A DNA stretch of 64,000 nt from Allobosea sp. OK403 (GTDB lineage: Bacteria; Pseudomonadota; Alphaproteobacteria; Rhizobiales; Beijerinckiaceae): contig NZ_FOQV01000002.1 in assembly GCF_900113835.1 (NCBI RefSeq), positions 62,001-126,000 on the forward strand. Direction: 5' to 3'. Position numbers and translations under genes: made by a program. The notes beneath the pieces were generated by a model. The model did not search any database and was not told the DNA's origin. It was given only the letters and a program-made list of their open reading frames with translations. Positions 1-8,071 of this stretch are shown here, one piece after another (within the stretch, counting starts at the first letter, position 1; every line of letters starts with the position of its first letter).

Positions 1-38
1 AGCACCGCCCTGATCGTCACCCTGCCCGGTCCTTCCAC

Positions 39-923
39 ATGCTCGTCGCCACGCTCGTTTCCGCCCATGGCCAGGCGCTGGTCGATGACAGCTTGCTGAG
101 CCATCTCTCGGCGACCATCCCAGGCCTTACGCATAGCGCGCGCCTCGACGGCGAGATCGCCGCCGACGTCTTCGCGGAAGCGAACGACGCGCGCAAGCTC
201 GAAGCCGAGATCCGCCTCGCGCTCGCGGGCGCCGCGATCGATATCGTCGTCCAGCCCGAGGCGACGCGGCGCAAGGCGCTGTTCCTCGCCGATATGGATT
301 CGACCATGATCGGGCAGGAGTGCATCGACGAACTCGCTGCCTATGTCGGCCTCAAGGAGAAGGTCTCCGGCATCACCGAACGCGCCATGCGCGGCGAGAT
401 CGCCTTCGAGCCGGCCCTGCGCGAGCGCGTCGCCTTGCTGAAGGGCGTGCCGCTTTCCATTGTCGGCGAGATCATCGCTGACCGCATCACCCTGACGCCA
501 GGCGGATCGGCCCTCGTACGCACCATGCGCACCCATGGCGGCTACACCGCGCTGGTCTCGGGCGGCTTCACCGTCTTCACCGGGCCGATCAGCTCAACGA
601 TCGGCTTCGACGAGCACCGCTCCAATGTATTGCTCGCGCATGAGGGCGTGCTGACCGGCGAGGTCGCCAACCCGATCCTCGGCAAGCAGGCCAAGCTCGA
701 TGCGCTGCTGGAATTGCGCGGGCGTCTTGGCCTCGCCCCGGCACAGACGCTCGCCGTCGGCGACGGCGCCAATGACCTTGCCATGCTGGGCGAGGCGGGC
801 CTGGGCGCCGCCTTTCGCGCCAAGCCGGCGGTTGCCGCCGCCGCCCATGCGAGGCTCGACCACGCCGATCTGACGGCGCTGCTGTATGCCCAGGGTTATA
901 CCGGCGCGGAGATCGTCAGGTAG
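39..923 (+). CDS. serB: Phosphoserine phosphatase SerB
   Basis: Last step of serine biosynthesis: cytosolic HAD-family hydrolysis of O-phosphoserine to serine. The 294-residue protein has an ACT-like N-terminal region (about 1-75), then HAD motif I DMDST (85-89, nucleophile Asp85 and acid/base Asp87). A serine motif lies in ALVSGGF, and the C-terminal metal motif GDGANDLAML starts near 241. Length fits alphaproteobacterial SerB. The ATG at 39 is the first in frame and gives a natural N-terminus; no strong ribosome site is visible. It stands alone on the plus strand and converges on degP across a shared terminator. Confidence 0.95.
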   Translation: MLVATLVSAHGQALVDDSLLSHLSATIPGLTHSARLDGEIAADVFAEANDARKLEAEIRLALAGAAIDIVVQPEATRRKALFLADMDSTMIGQECIDELAAYVGLKEKVSGITERAMRGEIAFEPALRERVALLKGVPLSIVGEIIADRITLTPGGSALVRTMRTHGGYTALVSGGFTVFTGPISSTIGFDEHRSNVLLAHEGVLTGEVANPILGKQAKLDALLELRGRLGLAPAQTLAVGDGANDLAMLGEAGLGAAFRAKPAVAAAAHARLDHADLTALLYAQGYTGAEIVR

Positions 924-988
924 CACCTGACCTTGGAAGCTCGGGAATCTCGACGCTCCGGAACAAAGCCCCCAAGGCGGCAACACAA

Positions 989-1017
989 AAAAGGGCGGCC
1001 TCGACGGCCGCCCTTTT
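989..1017. terminator. Bidirectional rho-independent terminator between serB and degP
   Basis: Perfect 12-bp stem AAAAGGGCGGCC / GGCCGCCCTTTT with a 5-base loop (TCGAC). The A run on one side and T run on the other let it serve both convergent genes, serB (plus) and degP (minus). Confidence 0.85.
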
Positions 1018-1038
1018 GCAAATCCATGACGCCCAGCG

Positions 1039-2559
1039 TCAGTTCATCGATACCGCGACGAAGCGGACCTCGCCCTGCGCGTTCGAGACCAGAAGCAAGG
1101 CGGACTTCTTGCCGTCCTTCTTCAAGGCATCGAGACGCTTGGTCACGTCCTCAGGCGAGTTCACCGGCTCCTGGCCGACCTCGACGATCAACTCGCCGAC
1201 CGAAATGCGCTTGTCGGCGGCGTTCGAATTCGGATCGACCTTGGTGATGATGACGCCCTTGGTGCCGTCCTTGATCGCGTAGCGCTTCTTCAATTCCTCG
1301 GTCTGCGGTGAGAATTCGAGGCCGAGAGCGCTGGTCACGGCGGGCTTGGCCGGTTCGGCCGGCGTGCGTGCCGAGGCGGGCTGGACCTTCTCGCCATCCT
1401 CGAGGCGACCGAGCTTGACGGTCTTCACCAGTTCCTTGCCCTTGCGCATGATGCTGATCGGCACATCCTTGCCGACCGGGGTGGCGGCGACGATGCGCGG
1501 CAGATCGCGCGAATCCTTGACCTCCTTGCCGTCGAACTTGACGACCACGTCGCCGACCTCGAGGCCCGCGGGTTTGGCCGGCCCCTTGTCGTCAATGCCG
1601 GCGATGAGCGCGCCGCGCGCGGTGCCAAGGCCGAGCGCCTCCGCAGTAGCGTCATCGACGCTCTGGATGCGCACGCCGAGCCAGCCGCGGCGCGTCTCAC
1701 CGAACTCACGCAATTGCTCGACGACATTGGCCGCGAGCGAGGATGGCACGGCAAAGCCGATACCGACCGAACCACCCGTCGGCGACAGGATCGCCGTGTT
1801 GATGCCGATGACCTCGCCCGCCATGTTGAACAGCGGCCCGCCGGAATTGCCTTTGTTGATGGCAGCGTCGGTCTGGATATAGGTGTCGTAGGGCCCCTGG
1901 CTGATGTCGCGGTTGCGCGCCGAGATGATGCCCGACGAAACCGAGCCGCCCAGCGCGAACGGATTGCCGATCGCCATCACCGGATCGCCGATGCGCATCG
2001 CATCGGAATCGCCGAACTTGACCGCCGGCAGCGGCTTGTCGTGCTTCACCCGCAGCACCGCGAGATCGACCTTGGCGTCCTTGCCGATGACCTCGGCCTT
2101 GAGACGAAGCCCGTCGGGAAAGATCACCGTGATCTCGTTGGCGTCGCCGATGACGTGGTTGTTCGTCACGACGATGCCCGACGCGTCGATCACGAAGCCC
2201 GAGCCCGCCGATTGCGAACGGCGCGGCTGAGGCGCCTGGCGCTCGCCTTGCTGGTTCTGGCCGTCGCGGCCCTGGCCGCGCCGGTTGAAGAATTCCTCGA
2301 AAAGGTCACCGAAGGGGGTGTCGGGGCCAAGCTGGGGCAGTTGCGGCAGGGTGCGGCCCTTGGCGTCTCCCGTCGTCACCGCCGAGATGTTGACCACCGC
2401 GGGCATGACCTTGTCGACGAGATCGGCCAGCGAAACCTGGCCGGCCAGCACGGGCGAATTCGCCTGCGCCGGAGCCGAGACGGCACCCAGCGGCAGCAGA
2501 GCCGTGCTGCACACCAATGCAATCCGGGCGATCCGAAGAGGAGACTGTTTGAATGCCAT
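1039..2559 (-). CDS. degP: Do-like periplasmic serine protease (DegP/DegQ/MucD type)
   Basis: Exported HtrA-family protease and chaperone that clears misfolded envelope proteins. The 506-residue product has a signal peptide (about 1-33, ending near APAQA). The trypsin-like domain carries the triad His135 (NNHVIGD), Asp165 (KVDLAVL) and Ser239 (GNSGGPLF). Two PDZ domains follow, the first from about 295 (RRGWLGVRI) and the second near the C-terminus (GLEFSPQTEEL onward). I chose the ATG at 2559 because GAGGA sits 6 bases upstream; an ATG at 2571 is also in frame. It ends the minus-strand block hflK-hflC-DUF2065-degP. Whether it acts as DegP, DegQ or MucD cannot be told from sequence alone. Confidence 0.93.
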   Translation of the reverse strand: MAFKQSPLRIARIALVCSTALLPLGAVSAPAQANSPVLAGQVSLADLVDKVMPAVVNISAVTTGDAKGRTLPQLPQLGPDTPFGDLFEEFFNRRGQGRDGQNQQGERQAPQPRRSQSAGSGFVIDASGIVVTNNHVIGDANEITVIFPDGLRLKAEVIGKDAKVDLAVLRVKHDKPLPAVKFGDSDAMRIGDPVMAIGNPFALGGSVSSGIISARNRDISQGPYDTYIQTDAAINKGNSGGPLFNMAGEVIGINTAILSPTGGSVGIGFAVPSSLAANVVEQLREFGETRRGWLGVRIQSVDDATAEALGLGTARGALIAGIDDKGPAKPAGLEVGDVVVKFDGKEVKDSRDLPRIVAATPVGKDVPISIMRKGKELVKTVKLGRLEDGEKVQPASARTPAEPAKPAVTSALGLEFSPQTEELKKRYAIKDGTKGVIITKVDPNSNAADKRISVGELIVEVGQEPVNSPEDVTKRLDALKKDGKKSALLLVSNAQGEVRFVAVSMN

Positions 2560-2807
2560 CAGGGTCCTCATGAGAAGAATGGGCAGGCAATCAGCCTGCC
2601 AGAATAGGCCCGAGTAATGAACCTGAAAATACGGCGGAAGCGCGATGCAGCGTGAATCGCGGTGCACGATCGCGTCATTGTGCATCCGCACTGTTATAAC
2701 AGGCTCGCGGAGCACGACCCGCGCCGGAGCCTTGCGGGAAGGCTGCAGACGCGAAGGCGCCCGTACAGCACTGAAACGACGGTCCACCCGCCGCTTGCAG
2801 GCCTTAC

Positions 2808-2999
2808 CTAAACGCCGCCGCGCACCAGCCAGACCAGAATGACGCCGAGCACGGCGGAGCCAATTCCGATCAACCGCATGCGGTCGACCGGCGTCTCGGC
2901 TGCGCTGCGCAAGGCATCCTTGGCGAGGTTCGGCACCGCCGCGAACAAGATGCCCTCGATGGCGAAAACCAGGCCGAGCGCCGCGATGAAATCCCACAT
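2808..2999 (-). CDS. DUF2065 (YjeT-like) small inner-membrane protein
   Basis: Small protein of 63 residues made of two hydrophobic helices (about 3-22 and 42-60) joined by a short basic linker containing DRMRLIGIGS, the pattern of the DUF2065/YjeT family. Its molecular role is not known to me. It lies 20 bases downstream of hflC and is probably co-transcribed with hflKC, a gene order common in proteobacteria, which hints at a link with the HflKC/FtsH membrane protease complex. The 248 bases between it and degP hold no gene I can support, only a likely degP promoter region. Confidence 0.85.
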   Translation of the reverse strand: MWDFIAALGLVFAIEGILFAAVPNLAKDALRSAAETPVDRMRLIGIGSAVLGVILVWLVRGGV

Positions 3000-3019
3000 A
3001 CGCGGCGCCCGGGTTCGAA

Positions 3020-3943
3020 TCAGGGCCGCGCCGGCGCGGCCGGCACGGTGGTGGTCGCGCCCGCATCCCGCTGGGCTTGCGGCCCATTGAAGAAGCGGAA
3101 GAACGGGGTATCGGGCGAGAGCACCATGCGCGTATCGCCCGGCTTGATGCTGGCCTCATAGGCCTGCATCGAACGATAGAACGCGAAGAACTCCGGATCC
3201 TTGCCGAAGGCTTCGGCGAAGACGCGGTTGCGCTCGCCTTCGCCCTCGCCGCGAACCTCGTCCGAACGGCGCTGTGCCTCGGCGACGATCACGGTCGAAT
3301 CCCTGTCGGCACGCGCCCTGATCTCCTGCGCCTGCTGGGCGCCGAGCGCGCGGGCTTCGGCCGCCTCGCGCTGACGTTCCGTCTGCATGCGCTGGAACAC
3401 GGCTTGCGAGTTGGCCGCCGGAAGGTCGACGCGGCGCAGGCGCACATCGACGACGGTCATGCCGAAGCGCGCCGCCTCGCGGTTCACATCGTCACGAATA
3501 CGGCTCATCAAGCGCGAACGGTCGGTACGGACCATGGCGGTGAAGCTCGCCTCAGCCAGCACGCTGCGGACATTGCCGTTGACGATCGAGGCAAGCTGCG
3601 AGTTGGCGCGCGGGATGCTGTTGACCGCCTGATAGAACTTCAGCGGATCGGAGATCCGGTAGCGCGTAAAGGCATCGACGACGAGCCGCTTCTGGTCCGA
3701 GGCGATGATTTCCTGCGACGGCAAGTCCAGATCGAGGATGCGGTTGTCAAGGAAGGTCACCGTCTCGAACGGCGCCGGCAGCTTGAAGTAGAGCCCGGGC
3801 GCGGTGGCGATGGTGCGCACCCGCCCGAACTGCAGCACGATGGCCGATTGCGTCTGCTGCACGACGAAGGTGCCGGCATAAAGCAGAACCGCGGCAAGGC
3901 CGACGAGGATGAGCGCACCAACGCGCAGGATCGAACCGTTCAT
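3020..3943 (-). CDS. hflC: Protease modulator HflC
   Basis: Band 7/SPFH membrane protein that with HflK forms a large cage around FtsH and modulates its proteolysis. The 307-residue protein has one N-terminal transmembrane helix (about 7-26), then an SPFH domain starting TQSAIVLQFGR. An Ala/Glu/Arg-rich coiled coil (about 175-235) and a short Pro/Ala-rich tail follow. The start ATG overlaps the end of hflK by 4 bases (ATGA), so translational coupling is likely. The length is typical and no residues look disrupted. Confidence 0.94.
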   Translation of the reverse strand: MNGSILRVGALILVGLAAVLLYAGTFVVQQTQSAIVLQFGRVRTIATAPGLYFKLPAPFETVTFLDNRILDLDLPSQEIIASDQKRLVVDAFTRYRISDPLKFYQAVNSIPRANSQLASIVNGNVRSVLAEASFTAMVRTDRSRLMSRIRDDVNREAARFGMTVVDVRLRRVDLPAANSQAVFQRMQTERQREAAEARALGAQQAQEIRARADRDSTVIVAEAQRRSDEVRGEGEGERNRVFAEAFGKDPEFFAFYRSMQAYEASIKPGDTRMVLSPDTPFFRFFNGPQAQRDAGATTTVPAAPARP

Positions 3944-5118
3944 CGGACCGCTCCTCCCTGCTGAGCGCCCGGCGCCGTGCGCCGCTGCTGGAGTTCGTTG
4001 AGGGGCAGATAGGGCACGACGCCCTGGCTACCATTCTTCTGGTCGATGATCACCTTGTCGGTGCCGCCGAGCACGCGCTCCATCGTCTCGATGAAGAGCC
4101 GCTCGCGAGTCACGGCCGGCGCATTCTTGTACTGCGCGTAGACCGCATTGAAACGGCTCGCCTGACCAAGCGCTTCCGCCACCGTCTGGTCCTTATAGGC
4201 TTCAGCCGACTGGACGAGCTGCGCCGAACGGCCGCGCGCTTCCGGCACGACGCGGTTGGCATAGGTCTGCGCTTCGTTGCGCAGGCGTTCCTGGTCGGCG
4301 CGGGCCGCCTGGACGTCGCGGAACGAATCGATGACCTGCTGCGGCGGATCGACCTTCTGCATCTGTACCAGGCGGATCTGGACGCCTGCCTTGTAGGTGT
4401 CCAAGGTCTCCTGCATCAGATGGCGCACCTCGGTCTCGATCGCGCCGCGATCGGTGGTGAGCACCGGCTGGATGTTGCGGCGGCCGACGACTTCGCGCAT
4501 CGCGCTCTCGGCAACGGCCTTCACCGTACCCGGCGGATCCTGGATGTTGAAGACGTAATTCTCGGGCGCGACGGGGTCGATCTGCCACTGCACGATGACG
4601 TCGACATCGACGATGTTCTCGTCGCCGGTCAGCATCAGGCTCTCTTCGATCACGTCTGTCTGGCGCGAGGTGCGCACCGACTCGACCGTGCGGAAGCCGA
4701 CCTCGGTGGTGACGACATTGGTCACCTGGGGCTTGATCACGCCGCCGATGGGATAGGGCCAGTTCCAGTTGGCGCCTTCGCCGGTCTTGCCGATATATTT
4801 GCCGAAGACGGTGTTGAGGCCGACCTCGTTGGGGCGCACGAAATAGACGCCAGTCGCGAGCCAGACCAGCACGAGGACGAGCAGGCCGAGCACGAGACCG
4901 CGCCCACCGACATTGCCGCCCGGAAGCAAATTCTTGAGCCGATCCTGGCTGCGCCGCAGGATCTCTTCCAGATCGGGCGGCGAACCGCCACCGCTGCCGC
5001 CGCCATTCGAGCCGCCGCCCCAGGGGCCGCCACCGCCGCCGCTTCCACCGCGATTGCCCCAGGGTCCACCCCCGCCGCCACCGCTCCCACTACCGCCGCT
5101 CTGGTTGCTCCAAGGCAT
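3940..5118 (-). CDS. hflK: FtsH protease activity modulator HflK
   Basis: Partner of HflC in the periplasm-facing SPFH complex around FtsH. The 392-residue protein opens with a Gly/Ser/Pro-rich low-complexity segment (about 4-50), then one membrane helix near 72-92 (VLGLLVLVLVWLATGVYF). The SPFH domain follows (VRPNEVGLNTVFGKY onward), then an Ala/Glu-rich coiled coil around 270-330. It is the first hfl gene, and its product reads straight into hflC with a 4-base overlap. The 151 bases between it and folA probably carry its promoter. Confidence 0.94.
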   Translation of the reverse strand: MPWSNQSGGSGSGGGGGGPWGNRGGSGGGGGPWGGGSNGGGSGGGSPPDLEEILRRSQDRLKNLLPGGNVGGRGLVLGLLVLVLVWLATGVYFVRPNEVGLNTVFGKYIGKTGEGANWNWPYPIGGVIKPQVTNVVTTEVGFRTVESVRTSRQTDVIEESLMLTGDENIVDVDVIVQWQIDPVAPENYVFNIQDPPGTVKAVAESAMREVVGRRNIQPVLTTDRGAIETEVRHLMQETLDTYKAGVQIRLVQMQKVDPPQQVIDSFRDVQAARADQERLRNEAQTYANRVVPEARGRSAQLVQSAEAYKDQTVAEALGQASRFNAVYAQYKNAPAVTRERLFIETMERVLGGTDKVIIDQKNGSQGVVPYLPLNELQQRRTAPGAQQGGAVR

Positions 5119-5269
5119 ACTTGCGCCGTTCCCTTACGCTCGTGTCAGGCCGTGCAATAGGCGAATGCCGGCCATTTGTCAGCGCCCTTGCGGGGCCGTG
5201 GCGCTGACTTGGGCATGGGACATGGATTCGTCAACGGCGCAAGTCATTCATCGTCAACAGAAAGTCGGC

Positions 5270-5785
5270 TCATGGCCGGCGACGAAAGGTCGCGAAGGTG
5301 AAGGCGTGCTCATCATCGGGACCGTGGGGATGCTCTTCGCGTGCGAGGGCTTCGAAGGCAGCGCGATTCCAGTCCGGGAAAACCGCATCGCCCTGCGGCG
5401 CCGCATGCACGAAGGTCAGTTCGAGCCGGTCGGCGAAAGGCAAGGCCTGACCATAAATCTCCGTGCCGCCGCCGATGATAACCGAATGCGCCCCCATCGC
5501 GCGGCCCAGGCTCTGGGCGTGCTCGAGCGCTCCTTCGAGAGAATGCGCGACATGCACGCCCTCAGTGCTGAAATGCGCATCGCGCGTCAGCACGATCGTC
5601 TCGCGTCCCGGCAGCGGCTTGCCGATCGAGAGATAGGTCTTGCGCCCCATGATGATAGGGCAACCCGTCGTCAGGCGGCGGAACCGCCGCATGTCGGTCT
5701 TCAATCGCCAGATCAGCTTGTTGTCGTCGCCGATGACATTGTTGTCAGCGATGGCTGCGACAATGACGAGAGGAAGCGCAGCCAT
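5270..5785 (-). CDS. folA: Dihydrofolate reductase
   Basis: Reduces dihydrofolate to tetrahydrofolate with NADPH, recycling the folate oxidised by ThyA. The 171-residue protein shows the DHFR signature: VAAIADNNVIG at the N-terminus, W-R-L-KTDM with the active-site Asp, GRKTYLSIGKPLPGR for NADP, and VIIGGGTEIYG for the second dinucleotide contact. It lies 4 bases downstream of the GNAT gene in one operon. Its usual partner thyA is about 17 kb away, which fits the proposed insertion between them. Confidence 0.95.
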   Translation of the reverse strand: MAALPLVIVAAIADNNVIGDDNKLIWRLKTDMRRFRRLTTGCPIIMGRKTYLSIGKPLPGRETIVLTRDAHFSTEGVHVAHSLEGALEHAQSLGRAMGAHSVIIGGGTEIYGQALPFADRLELTFVHAAPQGDAVFPDWNRAAFEALAREEHPHGPDDEHAFTFATFRRRP

Positions 5786-5789
5786 CGTC

Positions 5790-6272
5790 TCAGCCCCCCT
5801 GCCCCAACCGCGCCAAAGCCTCGCCTTCGAGCCGCTTCACTGTCCACTCATCCTGCGCGGCGGCTCCGATCGAGCGATAGAACACCCGCGACGGCTCGTT
5901 CCAATTCAGCACCCACCAGGCCAGGCGCGGCAGCCCCTCTTCAACGCAGCGCCTGGCAAGGTGCGCGATCAGGCCCTTGCCGATGCCGCGCCCGCGCTGA
6001 CCGGGCCGCACATAAAGATCCTCCAGCCAGATGCCGTGCCGGCCAGAGAAGGTGGAATAGGTGTAGAACCAGACCGCGAAGCCGACCGGCTCGCCCTCCC
6101 ACTCCGCGATGTCGCAGAATGTGCGCGGGTTCGGGCCAAACAGCGCCAAGGCGATGTCGGCCTGCGTCGCCGCGACCTCATGCAGCAGCTTCTCGTATTC
6201 GGCCAGTTCCCTGATGAAACCGAGGACAAGGCCGGCCTCATCTGGACGGGCGGGGCGGATGGTCAAGCTCAT
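5790..6272 (-). CDS. GNAT-family N-acetyltransferase
   Basis: Cytosolic acetyl-CoA-dependent acyltransferase of 160 residues; the acceptor is unknown but spermidine/diamine acetyltransferase-like proteins have this shape. Visible features are the N-terminal SLTIRPARPDEAG and the acetyl-CoA loop QRGRGIGKGLIAHLA (about 96-110). LPRLAWWVLNWNEPSRVFYRSIGA is the C-terminal GNAT helix. It is 4 bases upstream of folA. Its start codon sits inside an ATGA that also appears, mutated, at 22329-22332, the place where its first 10 or so codons are duplicated beside the intact CPBP gene. Confidence 0.88.
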   Translation of the reverse strand: MSLTIRPARPDEAGLVLGFIRELAEYEKLLHEVAATQADIALALFGPNPRTFCDIAEWEGEPVGFAVWFYTYSTFSGRHGIWLEDLYVRPGQRGRGIGKGLIAHLARRCVEEGLPRLAWWVLNWNEPSRVFYRSIGAAAQDEWTVKRLEGEALARLGQGG

Positions 6273-6535
6273 GGCGAGAGGCCCTGCGACGACGACCGCC
6301 GCGTTTATGGAAGCGTGAAGTTCTTGGAAGCATGCAGTTCATGGAAGCAGGAAGGAGAATCGACAAGCCGGCACCCCCGATTTGTCTCGTGCATAACTCA
6401 GAAAAACGCCAGCCGGCAGAACCGGCGCGACATGCCGAACGCCGTTCTCGGCATGCAGCAATCCGAAAGCCGATGTCGTTACCACAAGCGTCGGAAAGGC
6501 CGGGAGCCGCTTGCCCAACGCCATGAAGAGCAAGG
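6241..6535. repeat. Left copy of a diverged direct duplication (GNAT start plus CPBP 3' part)
   Basis: Aligned by eye with 22301-22562 in the same orientation. Shared blocks include CGGATGG(T/A)CAAGCTC, CCCTGCGACGAC, GGAAGC(G/A)TGAAG and GACATGC-GAA. It spans the GNAT start codon and the 3' part of a CPBP protease gene. This copy carries about 34 extra bases around 6320-6355, apparently a local tandem duplication of a TGGAAGC motif. Overall identity looks like roughly three-quarters, estimated by eye. Confidence 0.8.
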
Positions 6536-6540
6536 CGGTC
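6273..6540 (-). pseudogene. Truncated CPBP-family membrane protease remnant
   Basis: Minus-strand reading gives a broken 3' part of the CPBP gene found whole at 22212-22982. KRLPAFPTLVVTTSAFGLLH here matches KRLSAFPTLAATTLAFGLLH there, and VLPAGVFLSYARDKSG matches VLPAGAFLGYAREKSG. The EExxxR motif and everything upstream are missing, and the frame is disturbed near the 3' end. The histidine of FGLLH survives, but the fragment cannot be an active protease. It sits directly upstream of the GNAT gene, where the full gene would have been in an ancestral thyA-CPBP-GNAT-folA operon. Confidence 0.8.
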
Positions 6541-6600
6541 CTGGATCGCATGCGAGCGCCCAAGCCCGCTTGCTGCATCCAGCCTTCGTCATCACGGCGC

Positions 6601-6951
6601 TCAGGCGGCGGCGGTCACGATGATCTCGACGCGAAAGTCGGGATCGGCCATGCCGACCGTGCCGCAGCTGCGCGCCGGCGCGTTGTCTCGGTCGATCCAG
6701 GCATCCCAGACCGCGTTCATGCCGTCATAATCGTCCATGGTTCTCAGCCAGATCGTGGCTGAGAGGATCTTGCTCCTGTCGCTTCCGACTTCGGCGAGAG
6801 CGGCATCGATCTTGGCGAAAGCCTCTTGCGTCTGCTGGGCGATGTCCCCCCGCTTATCGTCGCAGACCTGGCCGGTCAGGTAGATGACGCCACCATGCAC
6901 CACTGCGCGGCTGCGGCGGCTATTCGCGCCGATACGCTGGATATCGTTCAT
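6601..6951 (-). CDS. RidA/YjgF family protein
   Basis: Small cytosolic protein of 116 residues. RidA members deaminate reactive enamine/imine intermediates from amino-acid metabolism; other members act in specific catabolic routes. Support: GGVIYLTGQV, SKILSATIWL, and the conserved arginine region PARSCGTVGMADPDFRVEIIV near the C-terminus. It follows the FCD-type GntR gene by 35 bases on the same strand and is divergent from the ABC transporter. This suggests a detoxifying or catabolic step for the imported compound rather than the general housekeeping RidA. Confidence 0.88.
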   Translation of the reverse strand: MNDIQRIGANSRRSRAVVHGGVIYLTGQVCDDKRGDIAQQTQEAFAKIDAALAEVGSDRSKILSATIWLRTMDDYDGMNAVWDAWIDRDNAPARSCGTVGMADPDFRVEIIVTAAA

Positions 6952-6986
6952 GTCCTGTCCTTGTTGCTGGTGAAAGACGCAGCCGC

Positions 6987-7718
6987 TCAGGCGCTCGCGA
7001 GGGCCGGCGTCTCGACGACGCCTTCCGCCTGGCGCCAGGCGAAGCCCAGATGGGCCTGGAGCAGCCGGTTGAGCAGCGGTCCGTCGCGATCGAGGAAGGC
7101 CTTCAGGATGTCGGCGTGCTGGTAGGCCGCCGAGGTCCAGTCCTTGATCTGCATGACCGCGAGATAGCGGGTGCGATAGAGCCTGAGGTTCAATTGGCCG
7201 TGGATCTCGACCAGCGTCGGATTTCCCGAGCCAGCGACGATGCCGAGATGGAAGGCCTGGTTCGCCTGGAAATAGGCGGAGCGGTCCTTGGCCTCGAACG
7301 CCACCTGCAGCAGGTTGTATTGCCGCTCGACCTCCGCCACCTGCACTGGCTGGGCGCTGAGGCAGGCGAGTTCACCGCCGAGCCCGTCGAGCATGCTGTA
7401 GACCTTCAGCATGCCGCGCAGATCCTCGACGCCGGGATTGGCCACGAGGGCGCCGCGATTGGGCAGGATGTCGACGAGCCGTTCCGTCGCGAGGATCTGG
7501 AGCGCCTCGCGGATCGGCGTGCGCGAGACCCGCAGCTGCTCGGAGATCGGCTGCTCGCGGATGCGCTCGCCGGGCTTCAGGCCGTCATGGATGATCTGAT
7601 CGCGGATGTGGTTCGCGATCTGCTGCGTCAGGGGCTGGGCCGCCACAGTCAGGGACAGCCTCGGCACGGCTTCGTCGGAGGCGGGGCTCTGGCCGTCCGG
7701 AGCGAGGGTCAAGCTCAT
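6987..7718 (-). CDS. GntR-family (FCD/FadR type) transcriptional regulator
   Basis: A 243-residue DNA-binding repressor or activator. The winged helix lies near 28-95 (PGERIREQPISEQLRVSRTP then EALQILATERLV), followed by an all-helical FCD ligand domain that typically binds a carboxylate through metal-binding histidines (H residues near FHLGIVAG and YQHADIL). It is divergent from the ABC transporter at 8072. A perfect palindrome of FCD-GntR type lies between them, so it probably controls the transporter, ridA and itself in response to the transported substrate or a product of it. Confidence 0.9.
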   Translation of the reverse strand: MSLTLAPDGQSPASDEAVPRLSLTVAAQPLTQQIANHIRDQIIHDGLKPGERIREQPISEQLRVSRTPIREALQILATERLVDILPNRGALVANPGVEDLRGMLKVYSMLDGLGGELACLSAQPVQVAEVERQYNLLQVAFEAKDRSAYFQANQAFHLGIVAGSGNPTLVEIHGQLNLRLYRTRYLAVMQIKDWTSAAYQHADILKAFLDRDGPLLNRLLQAHLGFAWRQAEGVVETPALASA

Positions 7719-7744
7719 GAAGGTCTCATTTCCAGCAAGTGCCT

Positions 7745-7845
7745 AAAGCGTTTTCAAGCGAAGTGGACACCGGTTCGCGTCAAGAAAACGCGTTAGAACA
7801 AAGAGCTAGAGCAGTTCGCGATCCAGCTGGATCGGAAACTGCTCT
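7745..7845. repeat. Dispersed intergenic repeat, family A (copy 1)
   Basis: Contains the shared core GCGTTTTC-AGCGAAGTGG, CACCGGTTCGCG, AAGAAAACGCGTTA, then AAAGAGCTAGAGC and a terminal hairpin (AGCAGTT ... AACTGCT). Copies or relatives occur at 12883, 17110, 18330, 38084 and 62983. It lies in the 353-base gap between the GntR gene and the ABC transporter, which otherwise holds only the operator-like palindrome and presumably the promoters. Confidence 0.8.
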
Positions 7846-7890
7846 GGCTGGCAGCCGCTTATTTGCGCTTGCAAGACTATCGCGCCTGCG

Positions 7891-7904
7891 TATTGTCGAC
7901 AATA
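7891..7904. promoter_or_regulatory. Candidate GntR (FCD) operator palindrome
   Basis: Perfect 14-base palindrome TATTGTCGACAATA. FCD/FadR-type GntR proteins commonly recognise TTGT-n-ACAA-like dyads. It lies between the divergent GntR gene and the transporter operon, about 170 bases from either start, in the expected place. The assignment is inference from motif and position. Confidence 0.6.
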
Positions 7905-8071
7905 TGGAAAATGACTATCCGTGAGAATGATTGTTCCCCCACGACGCCACGCCGCTTGCCAAGCGGTGTCGGCAGAGATCGTGCCGGGCCGATCGCCAGC
8001 TTGCGGACGCTATCGCCGACAGCCTCGTTTCACACATTGCCTGAGTGACGATCGAAGGGGAGAGATGCGCC

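Noticed and set aside
2692-2701. TGTTATAACA palindrome upstream of degP as an operator
   Set aside because: Ten-base AT dyads are common and it could equally be a -10 element; not enough support.
4913-6214. A 433-codon plus-strand frame across hflK, folA and the GNAT gene
   Set aside because: Antisense to three well-supported genes, Pro/Arg-rich with no motif.
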